From Lipingzhangella halophila (GTDB taxonomy: Bacteria; Actinomycetota; Actinomycetes; Streptosporangiales; Streptosporangiaceae), in contig NZ_JACHJT010000002.1 in assembly GCF_014203805.1 (NCBI RefSeq), forward strand, positions 248,001 through 312,000: DNA of 64,000 nt, in the 5' to 3' direction. The notes under the pieces were generated by a model, which was not told the DNA's origin, did not search any database, and was given only the letters and a program-made list of their open reading frames with translations. Below, in pieces: positions 34,861 to 44,729 of the stretch. The first letter of the stretch is position 1; each line of letters starts with the position of its first letter. Both the position numbers and the translations under genes were made by a program.

Positions 34861-35625
34861 TCACCGTTGGTTCCAGGTGGGATCGCGGCGTTCGGCGAAG
34901 GCGCGCAGCCCCTCCTCACGGTCCCGGGAGTCGAGTGCGGGCTGCGCTATGGCCGTCTGGGCGTCGAAGGCGTCGGCCTCGCTGCCCCACTCGTAGCAGC
35001 GCCGCACGATCTCCTTGGTCGCGCGGACCGCGGTGGGCCCGTTGCGGCCGATCCGCTCCGCGAGCGCGACCGCGGCGTCCAGCGCCCCGCCGGGCTCGGC
35101 CAGGGTGCTGACCACTCCCCATCCGGCCAGGTCCTCCGCCCCGTAGTGGTCGCCGGTCAGCGCCATCATCATGGCCGCGTGGTAGGGCATGCGGCGCGGG
35201 AGCCGGATCAGCCCGCCACCGACCGCCACGAGGTTCCGGCTCACCTCCGGCAGACCGAACTTCGCGTCCCGGGCGGCGACGAGGAGGTCGCAGCTCAGCG
35301 CCAGCTCGAAGCCTCCCGCCAGCGCGTAGCCCTCGATGGCCGCGATGACCGGCTTACTGGCCGACGTCCGGGAGAAACCGGAGGTCTGGGCCTGCCTGCT
35401 GGGGTAGGACGGTTCGCCGCGCGCGGCGGCCTTGAGGTCGCGGCCGGAGGAGAAGTTCCCGCCCGCTCCGGTGAGCACGATCGCCGCCGTCTCCGGGTCG
35501 GACTCGAACTCCCGGACCGCGTTCTCCAGGTCGGTGCGCAGGGCGAGGTCGATAGCGTTGTACACGTGCGGGCGGTTCAGCGTGATGACGCCGGTGGCGC
35601 CCCGGCGCTGCTGTTCGATGGTCAT
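34861..35625 (-). CDS. Enoyl-CoA hydratase/isomerase (crotonase)
   Basis: A 254-residue crotonase. The oxyanion-hole strands are GGNFSSGRDLKA and IEGYALAGGFELALSCDL, and FGLPEVSRNLVA carries the catalytic-site Glu of hydratase-type members. It should add water to an enoyl-CoA or isomerise the double bond. It is co-directional with the SDR gene 24 bases upstream. Substrate unknown. Confidence 0.9.
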   Translation of the reverse strand: MTIEQQRRGATGVITLNRPHVYNAIDLALRTDLENAVREFESDPETAAIVLTGAGGNFSSGRDLKAAARGEPSYPSRQAQTSGFSRTSASKPVIAAIEGYALAGGFELALSCDLLVAARDAKFGLPEVSRNLVAVGGGLIRLPRRMPYHAAMMMALTGDHYGAEDLAGWGVVSTLAEPGGALDAAVALAERIGRNGPTAVRATKEIVRRCYEWGSEADAFDAQTAIAQPALDSRDREEGLRAFAERRDPTWNQR

Positions 35626-35649
35626 GCCGGCCTCTCTCGTCGTCGAGGG

Positions 35650-36441
<792 letters not shown>

Positions 36442-36450
36442 CGTACCCCC

Positions 36451-36480
36451 AAAAAACTTGCTGTACGTTCAGTCGACTTA
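36451..36480. promoter_or_regulatory. Operator-like site B upstream of SDR/crotonase
   Basis: AAAAAACTTGCTGTACGTTC followed by AGTCGACTT. It shares AACTTGCTGTACG with sites C and D of the same island. Confidence 0.6.
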
Positions 36481-36543
36481 GCCATCCTAGAATCCCGTTC
36501 TGCGTCCTGGCAAGAAGAGACTCGCGTGTGCGGCCGTAACTGT

Positions 36544-36567
36544 GAGTTGCTGTACGATCAGCGAAAT
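36544..36567. promoter_or_regulatory. Operator-like site C upstream of the TetR gene
   Basis: GAGTTGCTGTACGATCAGCG then AAAT, including a TTGCTG...TCAGC dyad around GTACGA. It lies 44 bases before the TetR start and is consistent with autoregulation. Confidence 0.6.
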
Positions 36568-36610
36568 ACCAGCGCGTAAGACATCGGATGAACGGATCGG
36601 AGGGAGCCGC

Positions 36611-37225
36611 ATGGCTGCGCACGCCACCCAGGGGGAGCGCACCGAGGCCTCGCGGAGGCGCATCATCGAAGCGGGCATCAAGGTCCTCGCCGACGAGGGC
36701 TACCGCAACATGACGGTGGCCCGCATCCAGGAGGTCGCCGGCCTCAGCCGCGGGCTGGTGGGATACCACTTCGGGGGCAAGCAGGGCCTCCTTGAGGCGA
36801 TCATCAGCGGCATCCGCGACGACTACATCAACCAGGTGGTCAACCGGCTCGACTCGGGTGACCTGTCGGGCCTGGACTCCATCCTGCGAATGATCGAGAC
36901 CTACCTGGACAGGCTCGGTTCGCAGCCCGACCGGCACAAGGTGCTGCTGGTGCTGATGGTCGAGTCCCTCGGGGAACTGCCGGAGCTGCGCCCCGCGTCC
37001 CAGTCACTCAACGCGGTCATGCGCGGCCAGTTCCGCGGCTGGCTGACCAAGGGCACCGAGGACGGCACGGTCCGCCCCGATGCGGACCCCGCAGTCGAGG
37101 CCGGTCTGTTCGAGGCACTGCTCCGCGGCATCACGCTCCAGTGGCTCGTCGACCCGGACGGCTTCGACCTCGCCGCCGCCAAGCGCAGGGCCCTGGACAT
37201 GACCCGGCGCAGCCTCGCCCCGTGA
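36611..37225 (+). CDS. TetR-family regulator of the catabolic island
   Basis: A 204-residue repressor. The HTH is MTVARIQEVAGLSRGLVGYH with FGGKQGLLEAII following. A GGAGGGAG ribosome site precedes ATG 36611. The C-terminal helices (TPWL-like ITLQWLVDPDGFDLA) are of the BetI/TetR_C_6 type. It is divergent from the SDR/crotonase genes and central to the island. Four related operator-like sites around it suggest it is the local acyl-CoA-responsive repressor. Confidence 0.9.
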   Translation: MAAHATQGERTEASRRRIIEAGIKVLADEGYRNMTVARIQEVAGLSRGLVGYHFGGKQGLLEAIISGIRDDYINQVVNRLDSGDLSGLDSILRMIETYLDRLGSQPDRHKVLLVLMVESLGELPELRPASQSLNAVMRGQFRGWLTKGTEDGTVRPDADPAVEAGLFEALLRGITLQWLVDPDGFDLAAAKRRALDMTRRSLAP

Positions 37226-37229
37226 TGGC

Positions 37230-38243
37230 TCACCCTCGGATGCCCGACGTCACCCGCGCGAGCGTGGCGGGTCCGGTTCCGGACGCCGTGTAGAGGCTGA
37301 GCCGGTCGACCAGCCCGGCGTAGCGCCGCGCGACCTCGCGCCCCGCCTCCTCTGGGGCTCCGCTGACCACGAACTCCGCGAGTACGGTGTCGTCGACCAG
37401 CTCGGCCATCCACTCCCAGCGGCGGGGGTCGTCCCGCCGCGACAGCTCGTGCAGCGCGTCGGCCAGCGCTCCCCACCCGTGCAGGTCCAGGACCGCCCGG
37501 TAGGCGGGGGTACTGCCGTAGAAGGCGACCTGGCGGCGCAGTTCCGCGGTGGCCGCCGCGAACTCCTCCTCGGTCTCGCCGGTGGCCACGAACACCGGCA
37601 TGGAGACCGCCGCGTCCGCCCGGGAACGCCCGGCTGCCGCCAACCCCTCTTCGAAGGCGGGCAGCGTCGTCTGGCCCAGGTACCGGGGTGTGCTGAAGGC
37701 GTGCACCAGCAGGCCGTCGGCCACCCGCCCGGCGGTCCGCGCCATCCGGGTTCCCACGGCGGCCAGGAAAACGGGCGGCTGCCCGTAGGGATTCCGGTCG
37801 GGCGCGAACGCCGGGGGCATCAGGGTGTGCCGGTAGAACTCACCCTCGAACCGCAGCCGCTCCCCCGTGTCCCACGCGTGCCAGATGGCCCGCATCGCCG
37901 TGACGAACTCGCCCATCCGGTCCGCCGGGTGGCTCCACGGCATGGAGAACCGGCGTTCGACGTGCGCGCGAACCTGGCTGCCCAGGCCGAGCACGAACCG
38001 GCCGCCCGAGGCCAGCATCAGGTCGTTGGCCGCGTACGCCAGGGACATGGGGGTGCGGGCGAACGCGATCGCCACACCGGTGCCCAGCCTGGCCCGGGAG
38101 GTCGCCGGGCACGCGAGCGCGAGCGACACGAACGGGTCGTGCCGCGCCTCGCGTACCCACAGCCCGTCGTAGCCGGCGGCCTCCAGCTCCGCGGCCTGGG
38201 CCGCGGCTTCGGGGCCGGGATCGAGGCGGGCGTCCACTCTCAT
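37230..38243 (-). CDS. LLM-class F420/flavin-dependent oxidoreductase
   Basis: A 337-residue luciferase-like monooxygenase-fold protein of the F420-type actinobacterial group. GYDGLWVREARHDPFVSLAL and GRFVLGLGSQVRAHVERRF are typical, and the barrel strand RARLGTGVAIAFARTP binds the cofactor. It overlaps the thiolase-like gene by ATGA. It could supply the oxidation or reduction step missing in the island, because no acyl-CoA dehydrogenase is seen. This is inference. Confidence 0.85.
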   Translation of the reverse strand: MRVDARLDPGPEAAAQAAELEAAGYDGLWVREARHDPFVSLALACPATSRARLGTGVAIAFARTPMSLAYAANDLMLASGGRFVLGLGSQVRAHVERRFSMPWSHPADRMGEFVTAMRAIWHAWDTGERLRFEGEFYRHTLMPPAFAPDRNPYGQPPVFLAAVGTRMARTAGRVADGLLVHAFSTPRYLGQTTLPAFEEGLAAAGRSRADAAVSMPVFVATGETEEEFAAATAELRRQVAFYGSTPAYRAVLDLHGWGALADALHELSRRDDPRRWEWMAELVDDTVLAEFVVSGAPEEAGREVARRYAGLVDRLSLYTASGTGPATLARVTSGIRG

Positions 38244-39370
38244 TCCGCCGCCTCAAGGACGTGCACGACGCAGACCGCGCCCACCCCCACCATGTGCGCC
38301 AGACCAAGGCGGGCGCCGGGCTGCTGGCGGTCGCCCGCCTCGCCCCGGAGCTGCCGCGCGACCTCGGCGATCTGTCCCGTTCCGGTCGGCCCGATGGGGT
38401 GCCCCATGGCGATCAGCCCGCCCGAGGGACTGACCGCGCAGCGGCCGCCGACGTCGAACTCGCCATCGGCGAGCCGCCCGGCGGCCTGGCCATCGGCGCA
38501 CAACCCCATGGCCTCGACGTAGCGCAGCTCCTCGATCGCGAAGGCGTCGTGCAGCTCGATGACGTCGAGATCGGCGGGTCGGACCGCGGCCCGGTGGAGT
38601 GCCTCCGCGGTGGTCTCCCTGGTGATCTCGACATCGAAGTCGCCGTCTCCGTAAAGCCGCTCGCTGCGCTGCGCCGACGCGCGGACCCGTACCGCGCGGG
38701 ACGGGTCGCCGCCCAGCCGCGCGAGCGCGTCCTCCGAGGCGACGACCACCGCCGAGGCGCCCTCACCGACCGGGCAGCACTGCCACTTGGTCAGCGTGCC
38801 CGCGACCGGTTCGGCGTCCAGGACCTCGGCGAGGTCGCGCTCCTTCTGGTGGTGCGCGTACGGGTTGCGCGCCCCGTTGCGGTGGTTCTTCACCGCGACG
38901 GCGGCCACCTGCTCGGGTGTGGCGCCGTGCCGGTGCATGTACTCGTTGGCGAGCATGGCGAACCGGGTGAACGGGACGACGTGGCCATCGGCCAGCCCGG
39001 TCAGCCCGGTGCGGCTCTCGGCACGCGAGGAGGGGCCGGGCTTGTCGACCCCCATCGCCAGAACGATGTCGGCCTCCCCGGAGGAGACTTCCATGCAGGC
39101 GAGCCGGAACGCCGAGGAGCTGGACGCCGAGGCGTTCTCCACCTGGGTCATGGCGACCCCCGTGGCGCCCAGGTGGCGCAGCATCGGCCGGGACACCGCC
39201 ATCCCGAGCCGGGTCGTGCCCGTGTAGACGCCCTGCACGTCGGACCACTCGGCGCCGGCGTCGGCGAGGGCGGCCCGCACCGCGGCCAGGCCGAGTGTCA
39301 CGAACGAGGCCTCGGATGAGCGCTGGTACCGGTGCAGGCCGACACCGGCGACGTAGACCGGCCGGGTCAT
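38240..39370 (-). CDS. Thiolase-fold protein lacking the nucleophilic Cys (Ltp2-like retro-aldolase candidate)
   Basis: A 376-residue thiolase-superfamily protein. The usual NACASG nucleophile motif reads VENASASSSSAFRLA, so the catalytic Cys is replaced by Ser. The ELHDAFAIEEL and GHPIGPTGTGQ motifs remain. Ltp2 of steroid side-chain breakdown also lacks thiolase cysteines and works as a retro-aldolase with a DUF35 partner. Here a DUF35 gene overlaps the start by 4 bases. Aldol cleavage of a hydroxyacyl-CoA is therefore more likely than thiolysis. An inactive lipid-transfer role is the alternative. Confidence 0.8.
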   Translation of the reverse strand: MTRPVYVAGVGLHRYQRSSEASFVTLGLAAVRAALADAGAEWSDVQGVYTGTTRLGMAVSRPMLRHLGATGVAMTQVENASASSSSAFRLACMEVSSGEADIVLAMGVDKPGPSSRAESRTGLTGLADGHVVPFTRFAMLANEYMHRHGATPEQVAAVAVKNHRNGARNPYAHHQKERDLAEVLDAEPVAGTLTKWQCCPVGEGASAVVVASEDALARLGGDPSRAVRVRASAQRSERLYGDGDFDVEITRETTAEALHRAAVRPADLDVIELHDAFAIEELRYVEAMGLCADGQAAGRLADGEFDVGGRCAVSPSGGLIAMGHPIGPTGTGQIAEVARQLRGEAGDRQQPGARLGLAHMVGVGAVCVVHVLEAAE

Positions 39371-39696
39371 GCCGCCTCCTCGGCGAACCGCACCTCGCCG
39401 CCGGCCCGTACCGCGTGCACGCGGACTCCCGGTTCCGGTTCGCCGGGGTGGTCCAGCAGCCCGATGACGGACGGCCCGTCGTCGAGCCGCACGGAGACCG
39501 CCGTGAACGGGGCTGCGCCGTCCTGTCCGGCGTGCCGGTGCACGGTCGCGGCCGCGACCAGCGTTCCGGCGCCGCGCAGCTCGATGCGGGCGAGCCGCTC
39601 GCTGCCGCAGCTCTCGCAGCCGTAGTCCTGCCAGGGGAAGGAGCGGTACCCGCAGTGGACGCAGCGCGTACCGGCGAGCCCTTTCGCTGTTGTCAT
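39367..39696 (-). CDS. DUF35 / OB-fold Zn-ribbon protein (ChsH2-type partner)
   Basis: A 109-residue protein. The N-terminal Zn-ribbon has CVHCGYRSFPWQDYGCESCG (two CxxC pairs), followed by a small OB-fold with GAGTLVAAATVHR. DUF35 proteins form complexes with thiolase-fold enzymes and hold the acyl-CoA. The gene overlaps the thiolase-like gene (ATGA), strongly suggesting a complex. The start is ATG 39696; ATG 39708 is possible but lies in the operator. Confidence 0.85.
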   Translation of the reverse strand: MTTAKGLAGTRCVHCGYRSFPWQDYGCESCGSERLARIELRGAGTLVAAATVHRHAGQDGAAPFTAVSVRLDDGPSVIGLLDHPGEPEPGVRVHAVRAGGEVRFAEEAA

Positions 39697-39712
39697 GCCG
39701 TCCAGCATGCCA

Positions 39713-39739
39713 AAAACTTGCTGGCAGTTCAAGAAGTTT
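39713..39739. promoter_or_regulatory. Operator-like site D between DUF35 and SDR/ALDH genes
   Basis: AAACTTGCTGGCAGTTCAAG followed by AAGTTTG, with AAACTT/AAGTTT arms as in site A. It sits in a divergent promoter gap and could control the thiolase/LLM and the SDR/ALDH operons. Confidence 0.6.
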
Positions 39740-39781
39740 GTTACTGTCCCGGCACGGCGTGGACGTTGGCGGGAGGGCCAC

Positions 39782-40585
39782 ATGGCGGGACGGCTGACTG
39801 GTCGAGTGGCACTGGTGAGCGGGGGAGCCGGCGGACAGGGCGCGTCACACGCGCGGGTCCTCGCCGAGCACGGCGCGAAGGTGGTGCTCGGCGACATTCG
39901 CGACGACGAGGGCCAGACGCTCGCCGAGAGCCTGCGCGAGCAGGACCTGGACGTCCGGGCCGTCCCCCTCGACGTCCGGTTCGACGACCAGTGGCGCGCC
40001 GCTGTCGGGTTCGCCGAGCGGACATTCGGACACCTCGACGTCCTGGTAAACAACGCGGGCATCAGCGCCGCCGGTGGCGTCGAGGACGAGAACGAGGACG
40101 ACTGGCACCGGGTGATCGACGTCAACCAGAAAGGCGTCTGGCTGGGCATGCGGGCGGCGATCCCGGCGCTGCGCCGCGCCGGCGGCGGCTCCGTCATCAA
40201 CACCGCCTCCACGTTCGGCATCCGCCCACCCGCCTCAGGGATCGCCTACGCCGCGTCCAAGGGCGCCGTCCAGGCGATGACGCGCTCTGCCGCGATGGCC
40301 GTCGCCGACGCCGACATCCGAGTCAACACCCTGGTCGTCTCGATGGTCGACACCCCGTTCCTGGACCGCGCCAAACGCGCGGGCGCGGTCGAGCGGCGGC
40401 TGCGCGAGTACCCGCTGGGCCGGATCGCCCAGCCGCTGGACGTCTCTCGGGCTGTCGTGTTCCTGGCCTCGGAGGAGTCCTCCTACATGACCGCGTCGGA
40501 GATGGTGCTCGACGGGGGCATGCTCGGTGGGTACACGCTGCGGCTGGACGACCAGGACCCGCGCCCGAACCCCGCTGGCGCCTGA
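39782..40585 (+). CDS. SDR-family oxidoreductase, second in the catabolic island
   Basis: A 267-residue short-chain dehydrogenase. It has SGGAGGQGASHA as the NAD site, VNNAGISAAGG, a Ser in NTASTFG and Tyr-Lys in YAASKGA. The motif set resembles 3-alpha/20-beta-hydroxysteroid dehydrogenase-type SDRs, but substrate specificity cannot be read. GGGAGGG precedes ATG 39782. It is 18 bases before the aldehyde dehydrogenase gene and shares its promoter. Confidence 0.88.
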   Translation: MAGRLTGRVALVSGGAGGQGASHARVLAEHGAKVVLGDIRDDEGQTLAESLREQDLDVRAVPLDVRFDDQWRAAVGFAERTFGHLDVLVNNAGISAAGGVEDENEDDWHRVIDVNQKGVWLGMRAAIPALRRAGGGSVINTASTFGIRPPASGIAYAASKGAVQAMTRSAAMAVADADIRVNTLVVSMVDTPFLDRAKRAGAVERRLREYPLGRIAQPLDVSRAVVFLASEESSYMTASEMVLDGGMLGGYTLRLDDQDPRPNPAGA

Positions 40586-40603
40586 CACCCCGGGAGGTCC
40601 CCC

Positions 40604-42007
40604 ATGCTGGCTGTGCACACCCCGATCACCGGCGAGGTCATCGCCGAGGTCGAACCCACCGCACCGGACGCCGTCGACAGTGTCCTCGCCCGCGCCAGCG
40701 AGGCCCAGCGCGCCTGGGCCCGCCGGCCGGCGAGCGACCGGGGGGCCATCCTGGTCGAGGCGGGCAGGCTGCTCGCCGCGCACGCCGCTGAGCTGGGCGA
40801 GCTGGAGGCGCGCAACACCGGGCGAACGCCGGCCGAAGGGCGCCGCGAGGCCGACCGCGCGGCCCAGGCATTCAGCTACTACGGGGGCTGGGCCGACAAG
40901 GCGGCCGGCACCACCATCCCGGTCTCCTCCGACGTCCTCGCCTACACCGTGCGCGAGCCCTACGGCGTCGTCGTCGGCGTCACCCCGTGGAACGTCCCGG
41001 TCCGGATGGCCGCCAAGAAGGCGGCGCAGTCCGTCGCGTTCGGGAACGCCTGCGTGCTCAAGCCGGCGCCCGAGACCCCGCTCACCGCGATGCGGATGGC
41101 CGAGCTGCTGCGTGCGGCGGGGCTGCCCGAAGGGCTCGTCCAGGTCGCCAACGGCGGTCCGGAGCTGGGCCAGGCGCTGATCGAGCATCCCAGTACGGCG
41201 CTGGTCACCTTCACCGGCAGCCCTGAGGGCGGCCGGGCGGTGGCGACCGCCGCCGCCCAACGCCTCATCCCGGCCGTGCTGGAGCTGGGCGGCAAGTCGC
41301 CGCAGCTCGTGTTCGCCGACGCCGACCTCGACTCCGCTCTGGAAGGAGTGCTGCTCGGGGTCTTCGCGTCAGCGGGCCAAATGTGCATCGCGGGGTCCCG
41401 GCTCTACGTTCAGCGCGGCATCTACGACACGTTCGTCGAGCGGCTGCGCGCGCGGGTCGAGTCCATCGTGGTCGGCGACCCCAGCGCCCCGGACGTGCGG
41501 GTCGGACCCCAGATGACCGCGGCGCAGCGGGACAGGACCCGCGCGGCGATCGACCGCGCCACCGCACAGGGCGCCCGGATGCTCGCAACCGCCCAACTCC
41601 CCTCGGACGAACGGCTACGCGGCGGGTTCTTCGTGCCGCCCACCCTCTTCGCCGACGCCGATCCGCGGTCGGACCTCATGCGCGCGGAGATCTTCGGTCC
41701 CGTACTCGCGGTGGCACCGTTCGAGGACGAGGCCGACGCCGCCGCCAAGGCGCACGACACCGAGTTCGGCCTCGCGGCGGGCGTGTGGACCAGCGACGGC
41801 GCACGCGCCCACCGCCTCGCCCGCGACCTGCGCGCGGGCACGGTCTGGCTGAACACCTACCGCGCGCTCTCCGACCAGGTCCCCTTTGGCGGGTTCGGCG
41901 CCTCCGGGTACGGACGCGAGAACGGCGAGGAGGCACACCGCACCTACACCCAGGTCAAGTCGGTCGTCAGCGCCCTCGACGGGCCGACACCCGGCTACAC
42001 GCTCTAG
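40604..42007 (+). CDS. NAD(P)-dependent aldehyde dehydrogenase
   Basis: A 467-residue ALDH. The general base Glu is in LELGGKSPQLVFADAD and the catalytic Cys in SAGQMCIAGSRLYVQ. The cofactor strand reads VTPWNVPVRMAAKK and VLKPAPETPLTA. It should oxidise an aldehyde to an acid, fitting the aldehyde that a retro-aldol step upstream would release. It is the last gene of the SDR/ALDH pair. Confidence 0.93.
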   Translation: MLAVHTPITGEVIAEVEPTAPDAVDSVLARASEAQRAWARRPASDRGAILVEAGRLLAAHAAELGELEARNTGRTPAEGRREADRAAQAFSYYGGWADKAAGTTIPVSSDVLAYTVREPYGVVVGVTPWNVPVRMAAKKAAQSVAFGNACVLKPAPETPLTAMRMAELLRAAGLPEGLVQVANGGPELGQALIEHPSTALVTFTGSPEGGRAVATAAAQRLIPAVLELGGKSPQLVFADADLDSALEGVLLGVFASAGQMCIAGSRLYVQRGIYDTFVERLRARVESIVVGDPSAPDVRVGPQMTAAQRDRTRAAIDRATAQGARMLATAQLPSDERLRGGFFVPPTLFADADPRSDLMRAEIFGPVLAVAPFEDEADAAAKAHDTEFGLAAGVWTSDGARAHRLARDLRAGTVWLNTYRALSDQVPFGGFGASGYGRENGEEAHRTYTQVKSVVSALDGPTPGYTL

Positions 42008-42054
42008 GTGGTCGAGTTCGACTCCGGACGCCGCGTACTACCGGGTTCCGGTCG

Positions 42055-43071
42055 TCAGATGCGGTCCAGCACGCCCGTTGGCGGCGGGAGCCGACGGTAG
42101 CCAACGGAGTTCTCGACCAGGCCGCGCCGAATGTCCTCCTCTTCTGCGGAGGTCGCCGGTCGGACCTTGCCGGCGAGACCGATCAGGACGCTGTCGGCAG
42201 TACCGGCCGGTGAGTGCTGTTCGAAAGCGAACATGTGCCCTTCGGTCTCGACAATGACCCGTATCCCATCGATGAAGGTCTCCACCACCAGCGAACCCCG
42301 CCGTTCGCAGTCGGACACGCAGTCAGCCAGGTCGTCGTAGCGCTTCCAGTACTCCTCGGGATAGCTGGACACCCGGAGACCGCCGCCCGTCTCGGGGTTG
42401 TGGTACCTCACTTCGATTCCCGGATGAGCGGTGTCATCAAGCTGGGCCCTTACCGCGTAAACCGACTGGATCTCCCAGTCGCCGTTGTCGAGAACCCCAA
42501 GGGTGAGGCTGTCAACGCGCTCGCCCGCCCTCCAGTCGAACACGTACACCTCCACGACGACCGTGGCGAACGCCAGGGACAGGGCAGTCGCGAGGCTGGC
42601 CGCAACAGCGAGAGGGGCCCGTAGGGGCAGCCGCGCTCCGGTCAGACGCCACCGGAGGACCAGGAAGCTGAGCACCGCCGTACCAACCGTGAGCGAGACC
42701 GGATCGGGCACGTGACCGTTCTGCGCCCGCCACGCCATGCTGATCGGAAGCACCAGGACGAGACTCGCCAGCGGGAGCACAGTGGCCGGCACCCAGCCGG
42801 AACGGTCCCCCAACGACCGCAGGAGGCTCGCCGAGTACGGGACGGGGACGGCGGCCAGCCCCCAGACGACAAGGGTGACGGCGCTGAAGGTCGGGAAGGT
42901 CACCGGGTCGGTGGTCCCGCTGACCCCCGCTTCGAGAGCGAGCCCCAAACGGGTGAGCAAGTAGACGATCCACACGTGCACGACGACAGCGGCGGAACCG
43001 ATGGCCGGATTCCGGGCCCGTATCACCACCGCGCGGACGCCGCGAGGTGCGCCCGGGTCAATGTCGGTCAT
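42055..43071 (-). CDS. Integral membrane protein with extracytoplasmic C-terminal domain
   Basis: A 338-residue protein with about five transmembrane helices in residues 25-185 (for example VVHVWIVYLLTRLGLAL and TLVVWGLAAVPVPYSAS). The hydrophilic C-terminal domain of about 140 residues contains LADCVSDCERRGSLV. I do not recognise the family. It is followed after 15 bases by the start region of an upstream hydrolase gene's tail on the same strand, so they may be co-transcribed. Confidence 0.6.
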   Translation of the reverse strand: MTDIDPGAPRGVRAVVIRARNPAIGSAAVVVHVWIVYLLTRLGLALEAGVSGTTDPVTFPTFSAVTLVVWGLAAVPVPYSASLLRSLGDRSGWVPATVLPLASLVLVLPISMAWRAQNGHVPDPVSLTVGTAVLSFLVLRWRLTGARLPLRAPLAVAASLATALSLAFATVVVEVYVFDWRAGERVDSLTLGVLDNGDWEIQSVYAVRAQLDDTAHPGIEVRYHNPETGGGLRVSSYPEEYWKRYDDLADCVSDCERRGSLVVETFIDGIRVIVETEGHMFAFEQHSPAGTADSVLIGLAGKVRPATSAEEEDIRRGLVENSVGYRRLPPPTGVLDRI

Positions 43072-43086
43072 CCGGGTCCCGGGACC

Positions 43087-44316
43087 TCAACTCGTGAGTG
43101 GGGAGGCGGCCAGGGCGCGGTCGACGGTCGCGCCCGCCGACAGCATCGGGCCCAGCAGGTGTGCGCTCGCCGGGCGGGGAAGGCCCTCCAAGCGGGCGGC
43201 GAGCCGGGGGAGGCGGGTGTGGGCGGCGTTGGCGGTGGCCGCTGCCGCGGTGAGCGCCACCCGCGGGTGGAAGTCCAGGAAGCTGTGCGCCGAGTTCTCG
43301 AAGGGAACCAGCACGCCGTCGGGCAACAGCTCCGCGGTGCGTTGCGCCGCCGGGGGCACGCTGCGCATGTCCCGCCTGCCGGACAGCACCGCGGTCGGCC
43401 AGGTGAAGGCCGGCAGGGCGGCGGCCAGGTCCACCGGCTCCCCGGCGAACGCCGGGAACCGCTCCGCCTCGCGGTCGAAGAGCACGTAGGGGTCCAGGGC
43501 CTGCCCGTCGGGCAGCTCCTTGCCGAGCTCCCGGTAGTAGATCGCCCCGGCCAGGTCAAACTCCATGTAGTACGGGTGGCGGCGCTGGACCTCCTTGCCG
43601 CCCAGGTCCCGGATGCGGTTCCAGGTCCGCACGCGGCCGCCGCGTACCGCCTCCAGCAGCCGCTCCACCAGCCCCGCGCCGCCCAGCTCGTAGGCCACCG
43701 GAACCACCACCCCCGTCTCCTCCACCGGGACGGCTCTTTCCTCGACCAGGTGGCGGACCGCGGCGGCCGCGGCGGCGGTCTCGTGCTCCTCGCCCCGCCA
43801 GAACAGCCGGCGCAGGTGGCTCCGCTGCAGGCCCTCCCCAACGGAGTCCGAGGTCGCCGAGTCGAGGACCATGGCCGACACCCGCTCCGGGTGCCGCGCT
43901 CCCAGCGCCTGCGCCAGGTAGCCGCCGTAGGAGCTGCCGTAGACGACCGCCCGTTCCCAGCCGCAGTCATCCAGCACCGCCACCAGGTCTCCGAGCACGG
44001 CCGCCACGGTCATCGCGTCCATGGGCAGGTCGGCGCCCGCGCGGTCGGTGCGGGACAGGCCCACTCCCCGGTGCTCGACCATCACCACCTCGAACCCGCG
44101 CTGTACCGCGGCTCGGCGCACCCCGCGGTACGGCAGCACCGAGGCCAGTCCGGGGCCTCCTGGGAGGATCAGCAGCGGGGTGCCACCGGGTGTGCCCTCG
44201 CGGATGTAGGTGAGGTCGAACTCGCCGCCGTGCGGCTCCACCGGCCGGGGCACTGTGCGCACCCCGGGCATACGGCCGAGCCGACGCCCCAAGCGCTGGT
44301 GCTGTGTGTTGTCCAT
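43087..44316 (-). CDS. Alpha/beta hydrolase, proline iminopeptidase-like (S33 family)
   Basis: A 409-residue S33-type hydrolase. The oxyanion motif is LILPGGPGLASVLPY, the nucleophile elbow is VVYGSSYGGYLAQALG, and the catalytic Asp and His are likely in LSGRRDM and ENSAHSFLDF. Such proteins cleave N-terminal proline or act on small esters. ATG 44316 is chosen as in-frame upstream codons have no ribosome site. It probably is cytoplasmic. Confidence 0.82.
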   Translation of the reverse strand: MDNTQHQRLGRRLGRMPGVRTVPRPVEPHGGEFDLTYIREGTPGGTPLLILPGGPGLASVLPYRGVRRAAVQRGFEVVMVEHRGVGLSRTDRAGADLPMDAMTVAAVLGDLVAVLDDCGWERAVVYGSSYGGYLAQALGARHPERVSAMVLDSATSDSVGEGLQRSHLRRLFWRGEEHETAAAAAAVRHLVEERAVPVEETGVVVPVAYELGGAGLVERLLEAVRGGRVRTWNRIRDLGGKEVQRRHPYYMEFDLAGAIYYRELGKELPDGQALDPYVLFDREAERFPAFAGEPVDLAAALPAFTWPTAVLSGRRDMRSVPPAAQRTAELLPDGVLVPFENSAHSFLDFHPRVALTAAAATANAAHTRLPRLAARLEGLPRPASAHLLGPMLSAGATVDRALAASPLTS

Positions 44317-44540
44317 GCTGGCCCAACGCGCCCGGACTGCCCCCAGTTCCGCGCCTGGCACCCGGCTGGCCAGCGCGGCCCCGAAGGCGGGCCCGCGCCT
44401 GGGTCCCGGCAGCGCATCGCGATCGGGGTACCCGCCCCTGCCGAATGCGTCTCCCGGGTCCACTACCGGGCCTCGGTGTCCGGCGCGTAGGCTCGGGCCG
44501 TCAGATGCGGGCGACGCGGCGTGGTGAGGAAGCGCTCAGG

Positions 44541-44714
44541 ATGGCTAGCCGGAAGAAGTCAGGACGACCGCGCGGATCGGGCAGGGGTAAGCACGACATC
44601 CCGCGCACCCCGACCCGCGACCCGGGGCCCACCGGGAACGTCGGCTGCTGGGTGGTGGTCATCGCCCTGGCGTGCATCGCGCTCGTCGTTGTCCTCCTGG
44701 AGGTGTTCGGCTGA
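44541..44714 (+). CDS. Small basic membrane protein
   Basis: A 57-residue protein with a basic N-terminus (SRKKSGRPRGSGRGK) and one C-terminal transmembrane helix (VVVIALACIALVVVLLEVF). The typical layout (basic cytoplasmic end plus one helix) supports a real small membrane protein of unknown function. It is convergent with the AlkZ-type gene. Confidence 0.55.
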   Translation: MASRKKSGRPRGSGRGKHDIPRTPTRDPGPTGNVGCWVVVIALACIALVVVLLEVFG

Positions 44715-44729
44715 CGCGGGCGCGGCCGG

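Noticed and set aside
42712-44490. 592-residue open frame
   Set aside because: Antisense to the membrane protein and hydrolase genes; composition is shadow-like.
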